64,000 bases of DNA from Cryptomeria japonica (taxonomy: Eukaryota; Streptophyta; Pinopsida; Cupressales; Cupressaceae), in the NCBI RefSeq assembly GCF_030272615.1, contig NC_081408.1:403153889-403217888 (forward strand), read 5' to 3'. Under the pieces are notes generated by a model that saw only the letters and a list, made by a program, of their open reading frames with translations, had not been told where the DNA came from and made no database searches. A program made the position numbers and the translations under genes. This document shows positions 49,001-55,137 of this stretch, in pieces. Positions within the stretch are counted from its first letter, which is position 1. Each line of letters begins with the position of its first letter.

Positions 49001-52000
49001 TGTTCCTCGCATCTTCCACCATGAATTTCACCCAATCAAGTTTGTTTATATCCTGCAACAAAAGATTAGGGGAATAGGCAAGCAAGGGCTCCAAAGAAGT
49101 GTTGGTTGTCTCTCCTCAAGTAGTCTACCTACTATCACATACACTATTGAAGAGCACACAAATATACTAAGAGGGGGGGAGGTGAATCAGTATATTAACA
49201 AACTCTTACTTTTTCAACTTAAATCATAAGCATATAACTTATCTCATAAACATATTCATTGTATATTATCATTCACATGAGATCTAACTACCAAGTATCA
49301 CAAATAGAACACATGATATACATGGAAACCCTAATGGGAAAAACCACGACAAATTAATGCTTTTATATTTCTTCTTTTACAATGTTTGTAGGCACCAACC
49401 TACTAGAGGCACCAACCCCTAACTTTGTTTGTGAGCACCAACCCACTGGAAGCACCAACTCCCACTTCTGGAATTGTAGGCACCAACCTACTGGAAGCAC
49501 CAACTTCCACAACTTAGTTTGTGAGCACGAACTCCCAATTCTGAATTTGTAGGCACCAACCCACTGGAAGCACCAATTCCCAAAAATTCTTCAATGATTG
49601 ATATGATTTACTCCTTCACCCAAATCTGATCACACACCATATAATGTCTTTGATCAAAGTTCACATGATAAGCTTCTCTCATAAATCTGATCACAACTCT
49701 GCTCCAAACACAAATCTGATCCACAATCAAATATCAATCTTCCTTCCAATTCTGATCATGATTAGGCACACTTCTCTTTCATAACTCTGATCCAATTCCT
49801 GTCAGCATCTTCCTTCAATTTTATCACTAAGTATATCAATATTTTTCCTCACAAATCTGTTCATAACCTTTTCATACATAACACATACTTCGCTCTAAAT
49901 CAGAATTACACTTCATGTTTCTCTTTCTTTATATCTGCTTGAAAATGCTTCATAGCTCGTCTATTACAAAGCTTTTATAGATCTGTACATTCCTCCTTTC
50001 AAATCTGATATGATATTCTCATTGACAGCCTTCGTAAAATCAGGTGTGTATATATTGATTGTCTTCAAAGCACACACCACACACATTCCTTACACTTCTT
50101 TCCTCTAAATCATTTCCTCAGCATTTTTACACACACACTCTTCTTAGAATGATTTGATTTCCTATATATATTACTCACATAGCCTTTCATAGAAAAGTTG
50201 CATTCTTTCAAAATATACCCACCTTTATCAGTTATGACTTTTCAACCTTAATTAATAAAAAGATTTCATAAACAACTTGTTCCTTAAATCGTATCTTTTG
50301 GAAACATATTAAGAATGCATCTTAATTATCACAACCTTTCATATATTAACAAGTCGTACCATTTTGATTCTTATGATTCGTATCTCTTCACTTATTAAAC
50401 AACCTTTTTTAGAAGTCATTCTTTTACTTGATCGTTGTCTTTAACAAATCATTATTATTGCAATTTAGTATTATTAAATTACTACCTTATCACTCTTTTA
50501 CATAGGATTATTTTGTCTTTTAGGGGCTCTAACATAAAGGTGTGGGCCCCATAATCTATTTGTAATTCTTTTAAGGCACAAAGTAATATGTAATTATTTC
50601 ATAGAGGTCTACACACATAAATTATTCAATACTTTGTTTATCTTGATTGCCACCATTTTAGTAATTGCTGCCACTATTGCTTTTATATTCTTTTGATAAG
50701 TGCTACCTCATTGCTTTATCCATGATACACGGCATTTGCTGACTGCTTCCTTTGTATCATTCTGTATGTTTTCATAAGATGGTTGCTGCTTATTTTGGTT
50801 ACTGCACTTTATACACAAGTCATTGCTCAATGTCTTTAACTGCTGCATCTTGTATTCAAGTCGCTCTTCTTTAACTATATTCACTGCCCATATTCATTGT
50901 TTGAATCTGAATCCACATCACCTCTACCATGATTTTGATATTCATCTTCTAACTCATCAAAATCAGTCATTTTATGATCATCTACCTTGTATATTCATCT
51001 TCTTGCCCTTTGCCTATGTACAATCTTCTTCATTGCTCCATGATTGGATGAACTCTTTATATCTTCTGTATGATTCATCTATCACTCTCAGTCCAATTTC
51101 TTTGACATCAATAATAATCATTGTTGACATAAATGACAATATGTCCTGGACTTGAGCGCTTGAACTTTCATTTGTATGTCTTTAAATGTTTGATTGTTAT
51201 CTTAACACCAACATTTCAAAGCCTTCTATCTCACATACTCTGTCTGTGGTTTCCAATAGTTATTCATTTCTTTTATTAAATCCTGATGATGGTGGTAACA
51301 TTATTCATAACTGTTACTCTCATTTGTCATCAATGATAATGATGAGAACTCAATGACAATCTTTCCATTCGGATTGTGTATTAAGCTCTTTCAGCTATCC
51401 AATTCCTTAATTATTGACAATCTCACCTTTGACATCAATGACAATATTCTAACAACTATTACATTATCTATCACAACTTGGAACACATTTTTTATACCAA
51501 CCTTTAATAGAACCCCCTCCAACATTTGACTCAAATTCTAAATATTCTTTACTTTGTTAGAGGCATCAATGGGCCTCCAAAACACCATTGACCATTTGAA
51601 GCCGCTAATAAGTTAATGTGTACTGTAATTTCTTCCATCTACTAATATTGTGCATCCTTCTTGGGCCAATGTCTTTTTAACTCCTCCAAATCAATATTTG
51701 TATTTTTCACTACTTTCTAGAACAATAACCCATTCAAGTCCTATGAACTAAGCATCTTAAATCCTTTCCTACAATGATCAATGTTACAACCAAATTCTTC
51801 CAATATAGGCTTCTCAACACGATGAACATAAGGTTGTTCTGGTACCAAAAATTCCCACAAGCCGTGATTGCTTAATTCTCATTGCTCCAACCTATACCTT
51901 CAGTGAAGGCTGTTCCAAATCAACTTCTTAGTCAGGGCTTCTGGTTAATCCAGAACTGAAATAGATATAGCATTTCCAATAGAAATCAAAGCTTACTCTA

Positions 52001-53418
52001 TCCAAAGTGAGAAGGTCAATTACAAGGATTTAGATTAAAGGAGGCAATACAGCTTAGATGCAAAGCCACAATGTTAATTAACATCTTCAAGTGGCCTTCA
52101 CTTATGCATGTAGATTTTATGCAAAACTCCTCAGCAGAGGTCCATGTTGCAATCTGATTGGACAAACAGATAGGGGATTAACAGTAGACAATGAGATACC
52201 GTTGAGCAAGAATATAAAAGCAACTACTAACATACCTCTGGAACAATCCGGTTCAAGGTATCTTCCATGTCAAGCGGAACATCGCTACTTGCATTCTCAT
52301 TTATAGTCAAGCTTGCAGAAGTGTGCATTACTGAGAAACATGTAACAAGAAAACCTATGAAACAATGTAGAGAAATAACCAAATCAAAGCTTACAATTCT
52401 TTTCAACAACAAATATGCCTGATGACAAAATTAATAATAAAATAAAAGCTAATCACATATGCCTTTTACAATTTTTTTATGTACAGCATGAGTATTATTA
52501 AGAGCAAACAATAATTTCCTTAACATGCCTTCTTAGAATCAAATGCAAATGCAGAGAACAACTGTTTGTCCAGGACACAAGAAGAATTGGACCACCCAAG
52601 AATGATGCAATTCCATCCAGACAATTTGCCAAAAAGGATTTTTATGTTTGTTGAAGTAAACAGTTTCTAATCCATTCTTACTGAACAAGTTTGCGAGACC
52701 AACTTCAAACTGACTAATTTCTGGAACTGCCTGATATATATACTGGGTTATCATATGGCAACCCCTGGACAAAAAAGGCAATGATCCACTCAATACTGAA
52801 AGGATGAATAAATGCATTGAAATTAGATGCATAGTAATGATACAATAAAATAAGAAACAACCATTCTGTACTCAGACTGAAACTCTATATCTTAAGATGA
52901 TTATGGTGAGCGACTCAAAATTTAGGATTTGACACCACAGAAAAACACACACACTAACTGCTATAAGAACAAAACTGACCTTCCAAATGGAGGAAGTGAA
53001 AAGGTCTTCTGTGTCCATTCTGTTGGAGCTGCTACCGAAGGGGAAATACAATCATCAATATTAAGACTAGACAGAAAAGATAAATGTAACTGCTTTTTTG
53101 GCTTGTTAGAATAGAAAAAGCAAGCTTGAAAATATCATTGGATACCAAGAGATGTTATAAATAGAGGAAGCATAAAGAAATAAACACTACATGTACATCT
53201 AAAGAAGCTTTCCATTAGGACCACTCATGTTACTCTTAAAGCATAAGAATCCATAGCATAAAAACAAAAGGGCATCATTTCATCATCCATGAAGAATTCC
53301 ATATATATTTGAACTGTACAATTCTACGTACTACAAGCATGATACTAGAACACATACCTGTACTAACAGTTGATTCACAGGTGACCATAAGGTAGCCCTT
53401 ATTTTTCCCCTGAGCCAT
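24485..53418 (-). CDS. UPF0047 / YjbQ-family protein gene, split across a 27.5-kb intron
   Basis: Joining minus-strand segments 53418-53358, 53031-52980, 52764-52682, 52330-52236, 24714-24669 and 24564-24485 gives one open frame of about 139 codons with GT/AG borders at every internal junction. Family marks in order are WTQKTFSLPPFGRGCHMIT, GLANLFIMHTSASLTINEN, DMEDTLNRIVPE, GNHYRHLDEGYDDMP and AHVKASMMGCSLVIPVRAGR. UPF0047 proteins are small conserved proteins; E. coli YjbQ has a weak thiamine-phosphate synthase activity, but the physiological role is unsettled. The conserved His of HTSAS and the DDMPAH motif are intact. The frame stops matching after GIWQ; the usual C-terminal exon is not found. 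Four introns are short (104-351 bp); the fourth is 27,521 bp and packed with transposons. An acceptor-like site at 53421 suggests an additional 5' exon. Confidence 0.85.
24669..24714 (-). CDS. UPF0047 gene, exon 5
   Basis: 46 bp encoding GNHYRHLDEGYDDMP and the first base of an Ala codon. Acceptor TTTTTTTAG, donor CCTG|GTAAG. In family members this peptide directly continues NRIVPE, which is how exon 4 ends. Confidence 0.9.
26218..26455 (+). pseudogene. hAT transposase N-terminal (BED-like zinc finger) fragment
   Basis: ATG at 26218 opens MESSGNPRDPTWKQG, followed by NYCQRKMRGIDCLKYHLAQI and EVMALISSYEKM. This follows the plant hAT N-terminal pattern D-P-A-W ... C-x2-C ... G-I-x-R-L-K-x-H-L-A-x-I, with the second Cys of the finger lost (C-Q-R) and stops after the finger. 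It is cut off at about 26470 by the 5' LTR of element A. Confidence 0.65.
26474..27814 (+). repeat. Element A 5' LTR
   Basis: Begins near TATGAGACTTGCTAATG and ends CCAATCA just before the primer-binding site, about 1.34 kb. Its first 500 bp repeat at 42455-42972. Confidence 0.7.
27962..28823 (+). pseudogene. Element A gag, 5' part
   Basis: Translation gives a gag capsid domain typical of this plant lineage: IPPNALPNFYGLVTEDPDTF, LFEFDVLC, then after a stop (28373) HRLKLFLDTLKEYGLWWFMG, and MSQREDEPLEDYIDRFQFCL in another frame. At least one stop and one or two frameshifts are present. Element B interrupts it at 28824, and the remainder, ending in a CCPHCR zinc-knuckle remnant, resumes at 37351. 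An independent fragment of the same gene lies at 47147-47330. Confidence 0.8.
28824..29168 (+). repeat. Element B 5' LTR
   Basis: 345 bp, TGTTAGGAGT ... ACTAAACA, with a TATA-like TCTATATATTG at about 28961. Confidence 0.92.
29229..30049 (+). pseudogene. Element B 5' gag region (disordered, Arg/Ser/Glu-rich)
   Basis: Two overlapping open frames (29229-29618 and 29615-30049) look like one N-terminal gag or pre-gag region split by a frameshift near 29615. The first is acidic with helical KELWRQHVLRRYEEW; the second carries an SR-rich stretch (HNRSRSRSRERQKP) and an acidic tail. No catalytic motif is seen. An ATG at 29206 opens only seven codons before a TAA. Confidence 0.55.
30105..30740 (+). 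pseudogene. Element B gag capsid (retrotransposon gag domain)
   Basis: KLPKFMGDGSEDPIRHCKT, a TGA at 30312-30314 where a Trp would fit, then QDYWVKAFPATLRGIAIDWY, WNNLKKAFEGEF and VRAYNRRLRELLNKM: the central retrotransposon-gag domain with its W-Y and L-R-E-L signatures. A single G-to-A change would explain the stop, so the gene decayed recently, in line with the high LTR identity. Confidence 0.8.
30771..31320 (+). pseudogene. Element B nucleocapsid zinc knuckles
   Basis: Four CCHC-like motifs: CTDCKTEGHTKGGC (30892), CDIC*ITGHSTKEC (30951, with a stop after the second Cys), CRKCNEWGHFAREC (31199) and CRWCGPGNHEDIDC (about 31278, after a frame change). Between them lies a Pro/Thr/Asn-rich linker. 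Confidence 0.8.
31473..32072 (+). pseudogene. Element B retropepsin-like protease
   Basis: The pattern NTIVDGGSGVNVLPEETW ... PLGTL ... FVVIPL ... YDALLGRGWL matches plant gypsy aspartic proteases, with D-G-G-S in place of the usual D-x-G-A/S spacing and the conserved final L-L-G-R-x-W-L. A TAG follows at 32070-32072; a further acidic stretch reads to about 32756. Where RT should start there is only GTACGG-rich non-coding sequence. Confidence 0.75.
32640..33423 (+). repeat. GTACGG-rich segment inside element B
   Basis: The words CGTACGG and GTACGGTGTACGG occur dozens of times (for example 32875, 33009, 33111, 33170, 33346), irregularly spaced. The same word punctuates the heptad-coding array at 36437-36735. 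It replaces the place where reverse transcriptase would be expected. It is split by solo LTR C. Confidence 0.7.
34917..35014 (+). repeat. (TA)n(TG)n and (TA)n microsatellites
   Basis: A TA run followed by a TG run at about 34917-34952 and a TA run at about 34978-35014, within solo LTR C. Confidence 0.9.
35669..35738 (+). repeat. (TA)35 microsatellite
   Basis: About 70 bp of alternating A and T near the 3' end of solo LTR C. Apparent open frames across it (Tyr-Ile repeats) are artefacts. Confidence 0.95.
35933..36934 (+). CDS. Element B 3' ORF with heptad T/S/A repeats and coiled-coil tail (333 aa)
   Basis: Open frame ending 72 bp before the 3' LTR. N-terminal about 160 residues are mixed globular sequence (TWWEENPPDHVTKESL, VSGYNPHERASVIQFQGY). 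Residues about 169-265 are some 13 copies of a 7-residue unit, (E/K)-T-(G/S)-T-(V/A)-x-A, encoded by a 21-bp DNA repeat at 36437-36735. The C-terminal part is a Lys/Glu/Gln-rich helix (LTLQLEQKDKKLLEAAHMV) with a Pro-rich end. No signal peptide or membrane segment is evident, so an envelope-like role is not supported. The function is unknown; its position 3' to the pol site recalls extra ORFs of Athila/Tat elements. Confidence 0.6.
   Translation: MGRRAKKGSCSTTMTATELASSRKTRSKLKATKDAKELMAANVAFESVAGSECRTWWEENPPDHVTKESLKKAQVDHAVQMPIFNIKEFELVLRTMVSGYNPHERASVIQFQGYTVWVSFKPEDWHGGLRVQWKSTSAMFQKIGEGEPSAQRRISLPQISLAVLAARTETGTVATKTSTLAAETSTVAAETGTAATKTSTTTAETGMAAAKTSTVSAETGTTAVEASTAVAETSTATTETGTVSAETSTGDLEVETGTVPAKTGTGDWEAFVAQVAELTLQLEQKDKKLLEAAHMVKKAREQQLLAEKNLKLQAKQQPPPAATTGMPPPSSRS
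36437..36735 (+). repeat. 21-bp minisatellite coding a heptapeptide
   Basis: Units of the form GAAACTGGTACGGTGGCAGC(A) repeat about 14 times; two units carry 6-bp insertions coding GD. The period preserves the reading frame. Confidence 0.9.
37006..37350 (+). repeat. Element B 3' LTR
   Basis: 345 bp, same ends as the 5' LTR, followed by the target duplication GACAT. Confidence 0.92.
37351..38240 (+). other. Element A internal continuation
   Basis: Resumes the interrupted gag: the plus frame reads LKKKQEAKASLAKCCPHCR and then decays. Beyond about 37640 the DNA is non-coding and ends at a purine tract (TTGGGGGGAGGG, 38239). No pol motif was found. Confidence 0.5.
38670..40660 (+). pseudogene. 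Element A downstream ORF (plant-transposon-protein-like), decayed
   Basis: From about 38670 the plus frame reads LLLNDTHALPFFEKSRWIDY, YLRLTEYNDELTEEFAATL, then after a stop VRGLRVEAFEATIAEVSDLP. After further stops come Ser/Lys-rich low-complexity pieces (39450-39632, 39779-40165) and Glu/Lys-rich helices (40380-40650). The layout, an N-terminal globular block with a cleft-like W-I-D-Y pattern followed by basic linker and coiled coils, resembles that of the intact 7055-10276 protein, although direct sequence identity is weak. A miniature element interrupts it at 40072-40286. Confidence 0.5.
40072..40286 (+). mobile_element. Short Mutator-like miniature element (GACTCG-rich)
   Basis: Inserted in the A-element ORF; flanked by CCTACAAG on both sides (40064-40071 and 40287-40294), extending to 10 bp with one mismatch. 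The ends are rich in GACTCG/CGAGTC words like the larger copy at 41611-42360. Terminal inverted repeats are poorly preserved. Confidence 0.55.
41611..42360 (+). mobile_element. Mutator-like miniature element, 750 bp
   Basis: Terminal inverted repeats pair AGTTTAAAAACTCGTGGACT (41615) with AGTTCAAAAACTCGGACTCG (complement of 42341-42360), continuing through CGCCACGGACTC / CGCCATGGACTC. A perfect 9-bp direct duplication, TGACCCAAA, flanks it (41602-41610 and 42361-42369), the length typical of Mutator-like elements. The interior has no coding capacity and a G/C-rich block at 41880-42000. Confidence 0.75.
42455..42972 (+). repeat. Element A 3' LTR, truncated
   Basis: Follows the polypurine tract at 42442-42452 and repeats the first 500 bp of the 5' LTR up to the word TAGTGTTAAT, after which unrelated hAT-associated sequence begins. 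Confidence 0.75.
43049..43085 (+). repeat. (TA)n(TG)n microsatellite
   Basis: TA run followed by a TG run; a second short TA run lies at about 43203-43220. Confidence 0.9.
43390..43625 (-). pseudogene. hAT transposase C-terminal tail fragment
   Basis: The minus strand reads YKQGETKMWDIEPKHTDLDA ... LVAFDDSDSEQT, then a repetitive acidic tail. It parallels the C-terminus of the larger hAT gene to the right (GATRNWDLAPECADLDATVA at about 44370). It is a second, separate hAT copy, with only the end kept. Confidence 0.6.
44190..46644 (-). pseudogene. hAT-superfamily transposase gene (autonomous-type, few stops)
   Basis: Reading leftward: a BED-like zinc finger (FLWRCNHCGIEYTSSYYRVK GHV, 46520-46430), a Ser-rich linker, a stop at 46119-46117, the linker YFQDMVHTLCNTPSDYVCPG, another stop near 45946, the DUF659 catalytic region (LSIVSDGWKDCKNRPLINVL ... 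VVQVITDNAKN), an intron at about 45480-45380, and the downstream RNase-H-fold part (DRPCLGEIYDAMDCMVEKI ... DRWNKMTTPLHLLAFSLMP). After a second intron near 44690-44580 comes the dimerisation motif SSSVERNWSTYSIHSVKHNR. Three or four stops separate it from function. Terminal inverted repeats were not identified with confidence. Confidence 0.8.
46645..47146. other. hAT 5' flank without gene
   Basis: AT-rich sequence upstream of the hAT gene, ending in a GC-rich stretch (CCCGTTTTTGGCAACCC, 47114) that may be the element edge. No 8-bp target duplication could be established. Confidence 0.4.
47147..47330 (+). pseudogene. Fragment of A-type gag
   Basis: Reads APIDPISSDNIQEEPTQKHV, VATMGDAEVGNLDTLVTFAL and KNIPPNALP, colinear with 28125-28310 of element A with a small deletion. 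It begins abruptly after the hAT flank and ends before the G-family copy. Confidence 0.8.
47390..48261 (-). repeat. G-family LTR-like copy, minus orientation, short
   Basis: Starts at 48261 with TGTTGTGACA TTTTCACAC on the minus strand, with the terminal palindrome at 48224-48240 and AGTTGTAGTG/CTTTTGCTATT text beyond. The lower boundary is not clear. No hairpin array is present. Confidence 0.55.
48224..48240. repeat. G-family terminal palindrome, copy 4
   Basis: CCCCATTTGCAATGGGG, 17 bp, 20-odd bp inside the terminus at 48261. Confidence 0.75.
49149..51454 (-). mobile_element. Solo LTR D (2306 bp) of a Copia relative
   Basis: Plus-strand ends are TGAAGAGCACAC at 49149 and TTCTAACA at 51454, flanked by the 5-bp duplication ACTAT (49144-49148 and 51455-51459). 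The edge next to 49149 (AATATACTAAGAGGGGGGGAGGTGAATCAG) resembles the corresponding edge of the Copia LTRs at 55138 and 62190, and the far edge (GACATCAATGACAAT) also matches them. This makes it a distant member of the same lineage in minus orientation. It contains a run of GGCACCAACCCACTGGAAG-type repeats at 49390-49580. Confidence 0.85.
49385..49580 (-). repeat. Short repeats GCACCAACC(T/C)ACTGGAAGC within LTR D
   Basis: Four to five copies of TAGGCACCAACCTACTGGAA / AGCACCAACTCCCA spaced 45-60 bp. Similar AGCACCAACTTC words occur in the LTRs at about 55390 and 62450. Confidence 0.7.
52236..52330 (-). CDS. UPF0047 gene, exon 4 (HTSASLTINEN)
   Basis: 95 bp with the family signature HTSASLTINEN and DMEDTLNRIVPE. 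Acceptor GTTTCTCAG, donor CCAGAG|GTATGT. The next exon lies 27.5 kb away at 24714. Confidence 0.92.
52682..52764 (-). CDS. UPF0047 gene, exon 3
   Basis: 83 bp encoding GCHMITQYIYQAVPEI and SQFEVGLANLF. Acceptor TTTTTTGTCCAG, donor TTCA|GTAAG. The split codons are R (AG|G) before and I (A|TA) after, both matching the neighbouring exons. Confidence 0.88.
52980..53031 (-). CDS. UPF0047 gene, exon 2
   Basis: 52 bp encoding APTEWTQKTFSLPPFG plus split codons at both ends (G|CA and AG|G). Donor is GGAAG|GTCAGT. The acceptor is TAGCAG, a tandem NAGNAG site, so 53031 or 53028 may be used; both keep the frame. Confidence 0.85.
53358..53418 (-). CDS. UPF0047 gene, first recognised coding exon
   Basis: ATG at 53418-53416 (MAQGKNKGYLMV...), 20 codons plus one base, donor ACAG|GTATGT. 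An acceptor-like TTCCAG ends at 53422, three bases before the ATG, so the exon may be preceded by a leader or transit-peptide exon. The N-terminus is not conserved in the family; its support is the phase match with the next exon. Confidence 0.6.
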
Positions 53419-53421
53419 GTC

Positions 53422-54587
53422 CTGGAAGTATATGAACAAAAGGTTATATTAAAAATGCATTTTGAAAGTGGTCATGAACTATCAGGCATATCAGTCACCA
53501 TAAAGACTAATGTACAAATATACTAAATGTGCCTTTGGCCTCAAATCATATATTCTCTGAGAGCAACTCCAATTACCCAATTGTACCTAAAAGCACAAAC
53601 CCATGTACCAAAATATGAAGTAGCTTTATAATATAGAAATATTCTGATTGAAAAAACAAATTGATCAGAGGAAAATAAAACTCACCAATGAACTAGATTC
53701 AAAACTAAATTAAAATTCAAAGAAATAATTCTTTACAACTGAATATTAAAACGTTCTGTAAAAGAACAGCGTCATTTTGTAATATGAGATTTGTGTGGGA
53801 GGATCTATTTTCTAGTAAACAAAAAAACAGATACAGAAGCAACATCCTTGACCCATCATCAGACCTCAGTTGACAGATGTAATGATGATCAGAATCATCC
53901 AAATCTCTCATAAGTTGAACTTGGAAGAGGTTGACAATGACTTGAGGCTTATGTAAACCACATACACAGGAGAATCTGAAATGAAATAAGATGTAATGCC
54001 AAAGATGCTTAACTGTAGATGATAAATGGCTAATAAAACAGAATCCCTAGATTGTCATCCAGTTGTCTGAAGATGATCACTAGAACAATGGAAAACCTAC
54101 TATATTAAAATCTCAAAACAAGACCAAAGATGAAAAAGTATGAAAATAATCATGTTGCATAATATTGGAGAGAAGAGATTCTCTTTAAATTAAAATATAT
54201 AAAAATTTAAAATATATAATTTCAAGAAGGTGAAAAGAAGTAGTTAATCAAAAGTATATAAAGGATATAGTCAAAAACATTTGGAGCGCTTACCAATAAA
54301 TAATAGAAAAAGCATACTAAGAAATCAAAGCCATTTGATGCCAAAATGTAAGAATTAATGATCTAGATGCCCCGGTGGTGGCTATTCTTTGATTGTGTTG
54401 CGAGATATGATCGCTGTTGACTTCTTGACGTCCCACTCATTTGTTGCAGGGTCAAATCTGCATGTACTTGTCATACTAGCATCCAACATGCAACACAATA
54501 GTGTAACCTTCTAGAATTAATGGGTCAAGTGTTTTATACAAGGAGCACTAATGAGCATCAAAAGGCTGTGAAATTCATTTGTATTAC
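53422..54587. other. Upstream region of the UPF0047 gene, no assigned feature
   Basis: AT-rich sequence. One minus-strand stretch (about 54460-54380) reads CRFDPATNEWDVKKSTAIIS without a recognised family; it could be exon-like or chance. Confidence 0.35.
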
Positions 54588-54686
54588 CTAGTACCGCAAT
54601 TATCATGACCGCGGAGTGCATTTCTGGTCCAATGGACCCATTTTGGGCCCCAGCATCTAGCAAGGTTTGGAAAACTTTACCAGGTT
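54588..54686 (-). CDS. Candidate extra exon, unknown product
   Basis: 99 bp on the minus strand between a good acceptor (pyrimidine-rich, TGATCATAG) and a donor (CTAG|GTAATA), open in one phase: PGKVFQTLLDAGAQNGSIGP then EMHSAVMIIAVLG. The composition looks coding (vaguely PPR-like helices). No neighbouring exon in matching phase was found, so it may belong to another gene, to an unseen 5' part, or be fortuitous. Confidence 0.3.
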
Positions 54687-54899
54687 CTATGATCAGATAG
54701 TATAAAAGGAATAATCAAAGAAAAAGATTCAAAGAAAGAAATTGAGAACATGTTAATGCCAATTTCAATATCAAGGTTCTTATAGGGGCAAACTAAGTAA
54801 TGTTCCTAAAAGTTCCCTTGGTTACCAAAAAAATTGTAATCTGGGTTTCAAGCGACTTTACATTTGGAATTAAAAGCCAAGTTTTAAGAAACTGCTGAC

Positions 54900-55137
54900 C
54901 TTAAAGGGAAATAACAAAAACCAAAGCGTGACTTCTCTCTGCCCTAATACAGGTCTCAGAGAGGAGCTTAACTCAATGGTCCAAACCCTATCAGGAGTTC
55001 ATCAAGGTGCCCAAGCGGGAGAGAGAGAGACAAAGAGGAAGAGGAGGAAATCCTCAAACAGATTCTCGACCTCTTTCTCAGGGTAGTGAGGAAGTTTTGC
55101 AAGGGATGTTGGGTGCCTTGGAAACAATCCAAGATAG
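54900..55137 (-). promoter_or_regulatory. CT-rich leader-like stretch upstream of the UPF0047 gene
   Basis: On the minus strand it reads CCTCCTCTTCCTCTTTGTCT followed by CTCTCTCTCCCGC, typical of plant 5' leaders, with no long frame. The Copia element inserted at 55138, immediately next to it. Its link to the gene is a guess. Confidence 0.25.

Larger units (their letters stand above)
48765..51720 (-). pseudogene. Older hAT transposase relic, split by solo LTR D
   Basis: Right part (51720-51455): CTILVDGRNYS, a stop, then FWRPIDASNKVKNI and KNVFQVVIDNV, the DUF659 region. Left part (49143-48765): YSPNLLLQDINKLDWVKFMV and EDARNITKYIYNHLTKRSWF, the continuation of the same region. LTR D sits between them. 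The relic is diverged from the 44-46 kb hAT gene and belongs to another hAT family. Confidence 0.75.
24715..52235 (-). other. Giant intron of the UPF0047 gene (27.5 kb)
   Basis: Bounded by donor GTATGT (52235-52230) and acceptor TTTTTTTAG (24723-24715). It contains elements A, B and C, two Mutator-like miniature elements, three hAT remnants, a G-family copy and solo LTR D. The 24720-26210 part holds no recognisable feature beyond AT-rich intron sequence. Confidence 0.8.
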
